The notes beneath the pieces were generated by a model. That model had not been told where the DNA came from, did not search any database, and saw only the letters and a program-made list of their open reading frames with translations. This document shows, piece after piece, positions 1-6,343 of a stretch of DNA of 6,362 nt. Positions within the stretch are counted from its first letter, which is position 1; the number at the start of each line of letters is the position of its first letter. The translations under genes were made by a program, and so were the position numbers. Origin of the DNA: Actinomycetota bacterium (GTDB lineage Bacteria > Actinomycetota > Actinomycetes > S36-B12); the NCBI GenBank assembly GCA_026392575.1, contig JAPLBU010000131.1, positions 1 to 6,362 on the forward strand. The letters run 5' to 3'.

Positions 1-191
1 AACTGCCGGAAGCCTGCATCCTGGTCTTCGGGCAGGAGGGTGACGGACTGACACCGATGGCCCGCGAGTCATGCAGTGCCGTTCTGTCAATCGCGCAGTT
101 CGGCTCCACTCGCTCGATCAACGTCGGGGCTGCGGCCGCCATCGCGATGCATGCCTGGGTCCGTCGGCACGTCTACGGCCAGGTGACGTGA
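1..191 (+). CDS. SpoU/TrmH-family RNA 2'-O-ribose methyltransferase, C-terminal end (5' partial)
   Basis: Only the last 62 codons are inside the window; reading begins at base 3 and ends at TGA 189-191. The family transfers a methyl group from S-adenosylmethionine to the 2'-hydroxyl of a ribose in tRNA or rRNA, using a knotted SPOUT fold. Two of the three family motifs are visible. Motif 2 is VFGQEGDGL at fragment residues 8-16, and motif 3 is GSTRSINVGAAAAIAMHAW at 34-52, with the Ser-x-Asn-Val core that helps bind the cofactor. Motif 1, with its conserved Asn and Arg, lies upstream of the window. The QFGSTRSIN wording is one I associate with actinobacterial members. The substrate (tRNA or rRNA, and which nucleotide) cannot be read from this fragment, so no gene symbol is given. 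The stop codon shares one base with the next gene's ATG, suggesting translational coupling. Confidence 0.88.
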   Translation, partial: LPEACILVFGQEGDGLTPMARESCSAVLSIAQFGSTRSINVGAAAAIAMHAWVRRHVYGQVT

Positions 192-1414
192 TGTCATCGG
201 GTCGCGCCCTCGCCGGCAATTCGCACTACCGTCGACTGTTCGCAGCACGAACGATCAGCAATGTCGGCAACGGCATCTTCCCGATCGCGCTGTCCTTCGG
301 GATCCTCGCGCTGCCGGGCACCACTCCAAACTCGCTCAGCCTGGTCCTGGCGGCGCAGGCCATCCCGATCGTCCTGCTGCTGCCGTTCGGCGGTGTGATC
401 GCAGACCGCGTGGGCAGCGCCAAGATCATCGCCATCACCGATGTGCTGATGAGCCTCGTCGTAGGTTTGATCGCCGTCCTGTTCATCACCGGAACGGTGA
501 CGATCCCGATCCTCGTGGTCCTCGCGCCCATCACGGGGGCGCTCGTGGCGCTCTGGTACCCGGCGTTCCCCGGGCTCATCCCCGACGTGGTGGAGTCGGA
601 CGAGCATCTGCAGTCCGCCAACGCCTACGTGAGCGTTGCTTCGAACGGCGGGCTCATCGTGGGCAGCGCGATCGGCGGCCTGCTTGTCGCCTCGTTCGGG
701 GCGGGAGTGGCGATTGCCGTTGACGCGGCCTCGTTCCTTGTCGCCGGGATCCTGGTGTTCTCGTTCCGGCAGGTGTCGAAGCCACACCACTCGGGCGAGT
801 CGATGCTCGGTGACCTCGCTCATGGCTGGCGACTGGTGATCACGATCCGCTGGTTCGTCGTCGTGACCCTTGCCTTCAGTGTCATCGTCATGGCGCTGCG
901 TGCGGCCGAGGAGGTCATGGGACCTGTCCTGGCACTGCAGGAGTACGGGGGTGCTTCGGGCTGGGCCTTCGTGCTCGTTTGCATGTCCGTCGGGCTGCTG
1001 CTCGGGGCATTCGTGGGCTCTAAGGTCACCTTCAGCCGGCCGATGTTCTACGGAATGCTGATCACCCTGGCGCTGCCGCTGTGGCTCGTGTCGCTGGCCT
1101 ACGCATTGCCTCTCCCTGTCGTAGCGTTCACGGCCTTCCTCTGGGGACTCGCGATCGAACTGTTCCAGGTGATGTGGTTCACGACGCTCCAGACGAATGT
1201 CCCGCGTGAGTCCATCGCCCGGGTCAGCTCGTACGACGCCATGGGCTCCCTGATGTTCGGCCCGATCGGCCTCGCGCTGGCCGGCCCACTGGTCGTGGCG
1301 GTGGGACTTCAGACCGCGTTCCTGGTCACGGCCGGAATCACGCTGGTGGCCATCGTGGGTTCGCTCTTCTTCCCGTCGCTCCGCAACCTGCGGGCGCCAC
1401 AGACTCAGGAGTAG
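191..1414 (+). CDS. MFS permease, DHA3/EntS-like (MFS_3) family
   Basis: This is a 407-residue integral membrane protein of the major facilitator superfamily. Hydrophobic segments run throughout, compatible with about 12 helices. The signature loop between helices 2 and 3 is GGVIADRVGSAK at residues 67-78. The stretch PAFPGLIPDVVESDEHLQSA (124-143), followed by a glycine-rich helix, is typical of the MFS_3 exporters (relatives of enterobactin exporter EntS and macrolide efflux proteins). A hydrophilic central loop lies near 192-212. It probably exports a small molecule by proton antiport; the substrate cannot be inferred. The ATG at 191 was preferred to the in-frame ATG at 71 because residues added by the earlier start lie inside the methyltransferase gene and are Arg-rich non-protein-like sequence. 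The chosen ATG overlaps the upstream TGA by one base (TGATG). The Shine-Dalgarno signal is weak, so reinitiation is likely. Convincing family, unknown cargo. Confidence 0.87.
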   Translation: MSSGRALAGNSHYRRLFAARTISNVGNGIFPIALSFGILALPGTTPNSLSLVLAAQAIPIVLLLPFGGVIADRVGSAKIIAITDVLMSLVVGLIAVLFITGTVTIPILVVLAPITGALVALWYPAFPGLIPDVVESDEHLQSANAYVSVASNGGLIVGSAIGGLLVASFGAGVAIAVDAASFLVAGILVFSFRQVSKPHHSGESMLGDLAHGWRLVITIRWFVVVTLAFSVIVMALRAAEEVMGPVLALQEYGGASGWAFVLVCMSVGLLLGAFVGSKVTFSRPMFYGMLITLALPLWLVSLAYALPLPVVAFTAFLWGLAIELFQVMWFTTLQTNVPRESIARVSSYDAMGSLMFGPIGLALAGPLVVAVGLQTAFLVTAGITLVAIVGSLFFPSLRNLRAPQTQE

Positions 1415-1431
1415 TCGGGGGACCTCTGGCG

Positions 1432-1460
1432 ATGACACGCGGCCCCACTTCTGAAAGAAT
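1432..1460 (+). promoter_or_regulatory. Candidate promoter for fba
   Basis: The -35 box ATGACA (1432-1437, 5 of 6 consensus bases) and the -10 box AAGAAT (1455-1460, 4 of 6) are separated by exactly 17 bases, all within the 86-base gap between the permease stop and fba. Transcription would start near 1467, giving a leader of about 34 bases that contains the fba ribosome binding site. This predicts that fba is transcribed separately from the methyltransferase-permease pair. It is a match by eye only. Confidence 0.5.
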
Positions 1461-1487
1461 GGCAACGCTTACATCCGCCCGCTAGCC

Positions 1488-1494
1488 GCAGGAG
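1488..1494 (+). promoter_or_regulatory. Ribosome binding site of fba
   Basis: GCAGGAG lies six bases upstream of the ATG at 1501. It is the clearest Shine-Dalgarno sequence before any assigned start codon in this window, and it fixes the fba start. It fits a highly expressed glycolytic gene. Confidence 0.75.
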
Positions 1495-1500
1495 TCCCCG

Positions 1501-2523
<1,023 letters not shown>

Positions 2524-2542
2524 GCCTCAGAAGATATGAGGC
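2524..2542 (+). other. Small stem-loop directly after the fba stop codon
   Basis: GCCTCA (2524-2529) is the exact inverse complement of TGAGGC (2537-2542), with a seven-base loop between them. It begins at the base after the fba stop codon and has no T run. It may protect the 3' end of the fba message or be chance; a six-pair stem is weak evidence. Confidence 0.3.
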
Positions 2543-2552
2543 ACAGGCATCT

Positions 2553-2605
2553 GGGAGAAACGGTCAGGAACGGCGCATTACGCCGGTTTCCTGGCCGTTT
2601 CTCCC
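2553..2605 (+). terminator. Large hairpin downstream of fba, probable terminator or mRNA-end structure
   Basis: GGGAGAAACGG (2553-2563) pairs perfectly with CCGTTTCTCCC (2595-2605). A T·G wobble (2564/2594) leads to a second block, CAGGAA (2565-2570) with TTCCTG (2588-2593). After a two-base bulge (2586-2587) comes CGGCG/CGCCG (2571-2575 and 2581-2585), closing on the five-base loop CATTA. In total about 23 pairs span 53 bases. No run of T follows, so it is not a textbook Rho-independent terminator, although GC-rich actinobacteria often use hairpins lacking a U tract. Its position 29 bases after the fba stop fits termination or message stabilisation. It could also be part of an attenuator for the next gene, because its right arm can pair with downstream sequence instead. 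Confidence 0.55.
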
Positions 2606-2666
2606 GTATTGCGGGACAAACGGGCAGGGATGGGGCGGGAGGGGCTGGATTCGCGCATTTCTCCCG
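2555..2666 (+). repeat. Short direct repeats spaced exactly 60 bases apart in the fba-DUF3151 gap
   Basis: The 16 bases at 2555-2570 recur at 2615-2630 with 13 identities (shared core AAACGG, then CAGG). TTTCTCCCG at 2598-2606 recurs exactly at 2658-2666. Both pairs have the same 60-base offset, suggesting a decayed tandem duplication of a roughly 60-base unit. The middle of the unit no longer aligns. A further inverted repeat, CGGGAG (2636-2641) with CTCCCG (2661-2666), uses the second copy. Confidence 0.4.
2595..2623 (+). other. Alternative hairpin competing with the fba terminator-like stem
   Basis: CCGTTT (2595-2600) pairs with AAACGG (2618-2623). After one C·C mismatch, TCCCG (2602-2606) pairs with CGGGA (2612-2616), closing on loop TATTG. 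These 11 pairs use all of 2595-2605, the right arm of the larger hairpin at 2553-2605, so the two structures cannot coexist. The pairing is seen directly in the sequence; any switching role is inference. Confidence 0.35.
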
Positions 2667-2673
2667 GTGTTGA

Positions 2674-2685
2674 CAGGCTGAGGCC
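2674..2685 (+). promoter_or_regulatory. Weak -10-like box at leaderless distance before DUF3151
   Basis: CAGGCT (2674-2679) is followed by six bases and then the ATG at 2686, the same spacing as the -10-like box before the vapB ATG. The first base does not match the TAnnnT consensus and no -35 box was found at the right distance. The sequence GGCTGAGG in the same place could act as a poor ribosome binding site instead. Confidence 0.25.
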
Positions 2686-3090
2686 ATGACCATCGGTGAG
2701 AACCTCTTCCCCGGCCCGCCCGCCACTCTGCTGCCGGTAGACCCGGCCGCCGCTGAGCTCGCTGCGGGGGTGGATCCCGGCCTCGTCGTTCGGACGTACC
2801 CGACGAGCTCACTCGTCTGGGCTGACCTCGCTGACCAGGCCTGGGACGAGAGCGCCATCGTCGAGTCCTACGCCTTCGCGCGCGTCGGCTATCACCGCGG
2901 GCTCGACGCCCTGCGCCGCAACGGCTGGAAGGGCCACGGCCCGGTCCCGTGGAGCCATGAGCCGAATCAGGGCTTCCTGCGTTGCCTGCGGTCACTCGGT
3001 CGTGCGGCGGGTGCCATCGGCGAAGCCGAAGAGGTCGACCGCATCGGTGTGTTCATGGACGACTGCGACCCGTCCGTTCCGCGCGACTAG
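2686..3090 (+). CDS. DUF3151 family protein of unknown function
   Basis: This 134-residue soluble protein has no signal peptide or membrane segment. I recognise it as DUF3151 by its highly conserved core, YAFARVGYHRGLDALRRNGW (62-81), then GHGPVPWSHEPNQGFLRCL (83-101), and by the C-terminal DDCDPS (125-130). The N terminus is Pro-rich and variable, with LFPGPPATLLP resembling other members. Its length is usual for the family. No biochemical function is established as far as I know. The family is actinobacterial, and its nearness to fba and purA recurs in other genomes (from memory, Rv0360c lies between purA and fba in Mycobacterium tuberculosis), hinting at a link with central metabolism. The ATG at 2686 is chosen because the conserved family start follows directly. 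The final base of its TAG stop is the first base of the next gene's GTG, so the two are probably co-translated. Confidence 0.9.
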   Translation: MTIGENLFPGPPATLLPVDPAAAELAAGVDPGLVVRTYPTSSLVWADLADQAWDESAIVESYAFARVGYHRGLDALRRNGWKGHGPVPWSHEPNQGFLRCLRSLGRAAGAIGEAEEVDRIGVFMDDCDPSVPRD

Positions 3091-4064
3091 TGCCGCACGC
3101 GATCGTCGTAGGCGCGGGCATCAGCGGAGTCGCCTGCGCTTCAGCCCTCGCTGAGGGGGGCATCGACGTCACGCTGCGTGAGCGCGGCCGCGCCGTTGGC
3201 GGTCGGATGGCGTCACGAACGATGCGCGATACCGGCACCGCCAATGACGGACGTGTGGTTGACATCGGTGCGTCCTACTTCACGGTTTCCGATCCCGAGT
3301 TCGTGTCATGTATTGGCGGTCTCGTCGATCAGGGCATCGCCCGCCCTTGGACTGATGCCTTCCACGTCGCGAGCCCTCAGGGAATCGAAGGCGTGCGTTC
3401 AGGCCCGATGCGATACGCGGCGAACGGCGGCCTGCGAAGTGTCGTGGCGTCGCTGCTGCACCCTGCCGTCACTGTGGTCTTCGCATCCGAAGTGGGTGAG
3501 GTGACGGGTGACCCACGCGGTGCCGCGGTTGACGGCGAGCGCGTTGATGCCGTCGCCGTCTGCATGCCGCAGCCGCAGGCGGCGCGCCTGCTTGCCGGTG
3601 CGCCAGCGCCGGGCACCTGGGAGCCGGTCATCGTCGTCACGTGCGCCTTCGACGAGCGCACCTGGCCGCTGCTCGACGGCGTCTTCGTCAATGACGACGC
3701 CGTCATCACCTGGATCGCTGACGACGGTATGCGTCGCGGTGACGACGCCCCGGTGCTCGTCGTGCACGTCCACCCGGTGCTGTCGGCACGCCATCTGGAC
3801 GACCCAACGGCCGTGATCCCGGCGGCGATCGCGGCGGTCCAGCGGGTGCTCGGTATCCGCGATCTGCCCTCGTGGGTCGAGGCCCACCGCTGGACCTATG
3901 CCAAGCCGCTGGCCGGCAGCGACGAGCCGTTCCTGCTGCACGGGGGCGGCTTCGTCGGCCTGGCCGGCGACGCGTGGTCGGGCGGCCCGCGGGTTGAGGC
4001 CGCCTGGCTGTCGGGGCATCGCCTGGGCAAGGCGCTGGCCACTCGGCTCGCCATGTCCGATTGA
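3090..4064 (+). CDS. Renalase-like NAD(P)/FAD-dependent oxidoreductase (COG3380 type)
   Basis: This is a predicted 324-residue cytosolic flavoprotein. The N-terminal Rossmann dinucleotide-binding motif GAGISG is at residues 8-13, followed by the flavin-fold continuation RGRAVGGRM (32-40), typical of amine-oxidase/renalase folds. DIGASYFT (58-65) matches the DxGAQYFT-like motif of bacterial renalases. HRWTYAKP (266-273) and LAGDAWSGGPRVEAAWLSG (291-309) form the C-terminal FAD-contacting region of the same family. Characterised bacterial renalases oxidise wrongly reduced isomers of NAD(P)H back to NAD(P)+; applying that reaction here is inference, and another flavin oxidation is possible. The GTG at 3090 places the Rossmann motif at the expected distance from the N terminus; the open frame extends further upstream only through DUF3151 coding sequence. 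Start and upstream stop share a base (TAGTG), indicating coupling. No ribosome binding site is evident. Confidence 0.82.
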   Translation: MPHAIVVGAGISGVACASALAEGGIDVTLRERGRAVGGRMASRTMRDTGTANDGRVVDIGASYFTVSDPEFVSCIGGLVDQGIARPWTDAFHVASPQGIEGVRSGPMRYAANGGLRSVVASLLHPAVTVVFASEVGEVTGDPRGAAVDGERVDAVAVCMPQPQAARLLAGAPAPGTWEPVIVVTCAFDERTWPLLDGVFVNDDAVITWIADDGMRRGDDAPVLVVHVHPVLSARHLDDPTAVIPAAIAAVQRVLGIRDLPSWVEAHRWTYAKPLAGSDEPFLLHGGGFVGLAGDAWSGGPRVEAAWLSGHRLGKALATRLAMSD

Positions 4065-4068
4065 CCGG

Positions 4069-4082
4069 TAGGCTTCCCCAAC
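4069..4082 (+). promoter_or_regulatory. Candidate leaderless promoter (-10 box) for purA
   Basis: TAGGCT (4069-4074) fits the TAnnnT form of actinobacterial -10 boxes and lies eight bases before the GTG at 4083, so transcription could begin at or next to the start codon. There is no Shine-Dalgarno sequence in the 18-base gap, which supports leaderless translation. No recognisable -35 box was found about 17 bases upstream. Confidence 0.42.
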
Positions 4083-5369
4083 GTGCCAGCAATCGTGCTC
4101 GTCGGTGCCCAGTGGGGCGACGAAGGCAAGGGAAAGGCGACCGACCTCTTGGGCGGCCGCGTGGACTATGTCGTTCGCTACCAGGGCGGTAACAACGCCG
4201 GTCATACCGTCGTCATCGGTGACCAGAAGTTCGCCCTCCACCTGCTGCCCAGCGGCATCCTGACTCCGTCGGTCGTGCCGGTCATCGGCAACGGCGTCGT
4301 CATCGACCCGGCGGTCCTGCTGCAGGAGATGTCTGCCCTGAACGAGCGCGGCATCGACACCTCGAAGCTGGTCATCAGCGCGAATGCGCACCTCATCACT
4401 CCGTACCACGTCACCCTCGACAAGGTCACTGAGCGCTTCCTCGGCAAGGCGAAGATCGGCACGACCGGACGAGGGATCGGTCCGGCCTACAGCGACAAGA
4501 TCGCTCGTATCGGCATTCGCGTCCAGGACCTCTTCGACGAGTCGATCCTGCGGCAGAAGGTTGAGAGCGCGCTCGACGGCAAGAACCACGTCCTCGTCAA
4601 GGTCTTCAACCGTCGCGCGCTCGATGCGAATGCGATCGCCGACCAGTTGCTCGAGTTCGCCGCTGTGCTTGGCCCGTACGTCGCTGACACGGCGCTGCTG
4701 CTGAACCGTGCGCTCGATGACGACAAGGTCGTTCTGCTCGAGGGTGGTCAGGGCACGTTGCTTGACGTCGACCACGGCACCTATCCGTTCGTCACGTCGA
4801 GCAATCCGACGGCTGGTGGCGCGTCGACCGGCAGCGGCATCGGCCCGACGCGCATCACCGGCGTCGTCGGCATCCTCAAGGCATACACGACACGGGTCGG
4901 CTCGGGCCCGTTCCCGACGGAACTCCTCGATGAGAACGGCGAGAAGCTCCGGACGATTGGCGGCGAACGCGGTGTCACAACCGGCCGTCCACGACGCTGC
5001 GGCTGGTTCGATGCGCCGATCGCGCGATTCGCCACTCGCGTCAACGGTCTGACCGACATCTTCCTGACGAAGCTCGATGTCCTGACCGGCTGGGAGAAGA
5101 TCCCGGTCTGCGTCGCGTACGACGTCGATGGTGTGCGCAGTGACGAGATCCCGATGACGCAGACGGAGTTCCACCACGCGAAGCCGATCTACGAATACCT
5201 GCCCGGCTGGACCGAGGACATCTCAGGTGCGCGGACTCTGGCCGACCTGCCGGCGAATGCGCAGTCCTATGTGCGCTACCTCGAGGAGATCTCCGGCACG
5301 CGGATCAGCGCGATCGGTGTTGGGCAGGATCGCGACGAGACGATCGCGATTCACGACCTGCTGTCATGA
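4083..5369 (+). CDS. purA: Adenylosuccinate synthetase
   Basis: This cytosolic enzyme joins IMP and aspartate with GTP hydrolysis to give adenylosuccinate, GDP and phosphate, the first committed step from IMP to AMP. At 428 residues it is full length (E. coli 432). The N-terminal GTP loop reads GAQWGDEGKGK (8-18), with catalytic Asp13; NNAGHT (37-42) supplies catalytic His41. GTTGRGIGPAYSDK is the IMP-site signature. QGTLLDVDHGTYPFVTSSNP is the second family signature, followed by GPFPTEL and TTGRPRRCGWFD in the usual order. No key residue is missing. The GTG start is supported by the exact spacing to Asp13 and His41. The gene lies 18 bases after the flavoprotein gene, so it may be reached by read-through as well as by its own leaderless-type promoter. 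The stop TGA sits inside TCATGACC, creating an out-of-frame ATG next to the following gene. Confidence 0.98.
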   Translation: MPAIVLVGAQWGDEGKGKATDLLGGRVDYVVRYQGGNNAGHTVVIGDQKFALHLLPSGILTPSVVPVIGNGVVIDPAVLLQEMSALNERGIDTSKLVISANAHLITPYHVTLDKVTERFLGKAKIGTTGRGIGPAYSDKIARIGIRVQDLFDESILRQKVESALDGKNHVLVKVFNRRALDANAIADQLLEFAAVLGPYVADTALLLNRALDDDKVVLLEGGQGTLLDVDHGTYPFVTSSNPTAGGASTGSGIGPTRITGVVGILKAYTTRVGSGPFPTELLDENGEKLRTIGGERGVTTGRPRRCGWFDAPIARFATRVNGLTDIFLTKLDVLTGWEKIPVCVAYDVDGVRSDEIPMTQTEFHHAKPIYEYLPGWTEDISGARTLADLPANAQSYVRYLEEISGTRISAIGVGQDRDETIAIHDLLS

Positions 5370-6000
5370 CCGCTGGCCGCGATGGCGCGGAGGTACTGAT
5401 CCAAGGCCAGATGACGAACCGTGGTCCAAGGCGGCCTGGCCCCCGGAACCCTCGACGGTCCTGACGCAAGCAGCGGTCACCGTTCGCCCGGCGAAGCCGG
5501 GTGACGCGCTGGGACTCTTCACGGCGCTGGACCACGATCCGTGCTGGCTGCATGTGAAGGGTCGCCCGGAGTCCGAGGACGACCTGCTGCAGACGATCAT
5601 CGACGCATCGCGTCAGGGCAGGTGGATGTGGATCGTCGAACGCGACGGCGCCGTCGTCGGCACCACCTCCTTTCTCGAGGTCTCACCTGTTGACGCTCGA
5701 CTGGAGATCGGCTTCACGATCTACACGCCCGCGGTGTGGGGCTCGGAGGTCAACCCCGTGTGCAAGCTGCTCCTGATGCGCTGGGCCTTCGACCACGGGT
5801 TCGGTCGAGTGCAGCTCAAGACCGACATCCGCAATGAGCGCAGCCAGCAGGCCATCGCCAGGCTCGGCGCGTCGTGCGAAGGCGTCCTACGGCGGTATCA
5901 GCGCCGGCAGGACGGGTCCGTCCGCGACACGGTCGTGTTCTCGGTGACGGCTGAGGAATGGCCGGCCGTCGAGGCTGGCCTGGTGGCTCGACTCATCTAG
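5317..6000 (+). CDS. GNAT N-acetyltransferase, RimJ/RimL (Acetyltransf_3) type; start unresolved
   Basis: The protein is predicted to transfer acetyl from acetyl-CoA to an amino group; the target is unknown. Recognisable homology starts near base 5437 (WPP, then VTVRPAKPGDALGLFTALDH) and runs to the stop. The core is LEIGFTIYTPAVWGSEVN, then KLLLMRWAF, then LKTDIRNERSQQAIARLGA, EGVLRRYQRRQDGSVRDT and VFSVTAEEWP, matching the RimL-like subfamily well. Between TTG 5320 and GTG 5554 this frame has no ATG, GTG or TTG. The coordinates use the GTG at 5317 (227 residues, overlapping purA by 53 bases) only as a canonical placeholder; residues before about 5413 look like shadow sequence. Alternatives are a CTG start at 5461 (179 residues), or ATG 5411 or 5366 in the adjacent frame with a one-base deletion. 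The domain is confident; the N terminus is not, and the gene may be frameshifted. Confidence 0.8.
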   Translation: MLGRIATRRSRFTTCCHDRWPRWRGGTDPRPDDEPWSKAAWPPEPSTVLTQAAVTVRPAKPGDALGLFTALDHDPCWLHVKGRPESEDDLLQTIIDASRQGRWMWIVERDGAVVGTTSFLEVSPVDARLEIGFTIYTPAVWGSEVNPVCKLLLMRWAFDHGFGRVQLKTDIRNERSQQAIARLGASCEGVLRRYQRRQDGSVRDTVVFSVTAEEWPAVEAGLVARLI

Positions 6001-6035
6001 GCATCATGATGCACCGCAAGGTGATGCGTTGATGC
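6001..6035 (+). promoter_or_regulatory. Palindromic operator candidate for the vapBC module
   Basis: GCATCATGATGC (6001-6012) is a perfect 12-base palindrome. Its half-site TGATGC recurs at 6022-6027 and 6030-6035. The cluster fills the gap between the acetyltransferase stop and the antitoxin start and overlaps the likely -35 position (GTGATG, 6021-6026). Type II antitoxins with a ribbon-helix-helix domain usually repress their own operon by binding such repeats, so this is the natural autoregulation site. Binding is inferred. Confidence 0.5.
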
Positions 6036-6049
6036 CCACAGGCTAGAAT
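6021..6049 (+). promoter_or_regulatory. Candidate leaderless promoter of vapB
   Basis: The -10 box TAGAAT (6044-6049, 5 of 6 consensus bases) lies 17 bases after the weak -35 GTGATG (6021-6026). Six bases separate it from the ATG at 6056, placing the transcription start at or beside the start codon. No Shine-Dalgarno sequence precedes the gene, consistent with leaderless translation. Confidence 0.55.
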
Positions 6050-6055
6050 GGGTGA

Positions 6056-6343
6056 ATGCGAACCACCCTGACTCTTGACGATGATCTGGCCATGGCCCTG
6101 CAGGAGATCGCTCGAGCAACGGGGCGCCCCTTCAAGTCCGTGGTGAACGCCTGCCTCCGCAAGGGCCTGACCGCTACCCCCGAAGCGCGAGCACCGATCG
6201 TCGTACGCACCTTCAACTCCGGTCTTCGTGAGGGCATCGACCTCACGAAGGCCCTCGACCTCGTCGCGGACATGGATGATGAGCACTTCCGCGATGTGAC
6301 GGGCAGACTTCTCGGGGAAGCGGCGGTCGATGATCGTCCCTGA
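6056..6343 (+). CDS. vapB: VapB-type antitoxin (ribbon-helix-helix)
   Basis: This 95-residue protein is predicted to neutralise the VapC toxin encoded next to it and to repress the operon. The N terminus MRTTLTLDDDLAMALQEIAR (1-20) is a typical ribbon-helix-helix DNA-binding start: a short strand, then two helices continuing through TGRPFKSVVNACLRKGL (22-38). The C-terminal part includes FNSGLREGIDLTKALDLV, which in related antitoxins forms the toxin-wrapping segment. The length is normal for the family. The ATG at 6056 follows a strong -10 box at leaderless spacing and a palindromic operator candidate. The stop overlaps the toxin start by 14 bases, the tight coupling usual for toxin-antitoxin pairs. 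Family assignment is by pattern; the exact VapB subgroup was not determined. Confidence 0.83.
   Translation: MRTTLTLDDDLAMALQEIARATGRPFKSVVNACLRKGLTATPEARAPIVVRTFNSGLREGIDLTKALDLVADMDDEHFRDVTGRLLGEAAVDDRP

Noticed and set aside
71..190. Earlier ATG start for the permease
   Set aside because: It would overlap the methyltransferase by about 120 bases and add an Arg/Cys-rich stretch unlike MFS N termini; ATG 191 gives a normal start.
194..1465. Long minus-strand open frame (423 codons) opposite the permease
   Set aside because: It is rich in Arg, Asp, Glu, Gln and His with no recognisable domain, as expected of the complement of a GC-rich membrane protein gene; the + strand product is a clear MFS permease.
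1415..1500. Terminator or riboswitch in the permease-fba gap
   Set aside because: No inverted repeat of useful length and no conserved RNA motif was found in these 86 bases; only the promoter candidate and the ribosome binding site are supported.
2670..2675. Perfect -35 hexamer TTGACA just before DUF3151
   Set aside because: No acceptable -10 box lies 16-18 bases downstream, and transcription from it would begin inside the gene with no good internal start codon.
2982..3089. Earlier start for the flavoprotein
   Set aside because: The extension is Arg-rich shadow sequence inside DUF3151; GTG 3090 puts the Rossmann motif at residue 8, as the family requires.
3399..5177. Very long minus-strand open frame (592 codons) opposite the flavoprotein and purA
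   Set aside because: It spans two well-supported + strand genes and the gap between them, has low-complexity Arg/Asp/Val composition and no family motif; it is an artefact of high GC third positions.
5227..5316. GTG 5227 or ATG 5257 as the acetyltransferase start
   Set aside because: Either would overlap purA by more than 110 bases, and the resulting residues are Arg/Cys/Ser-rich shadow sequence with no ribosome binding site.
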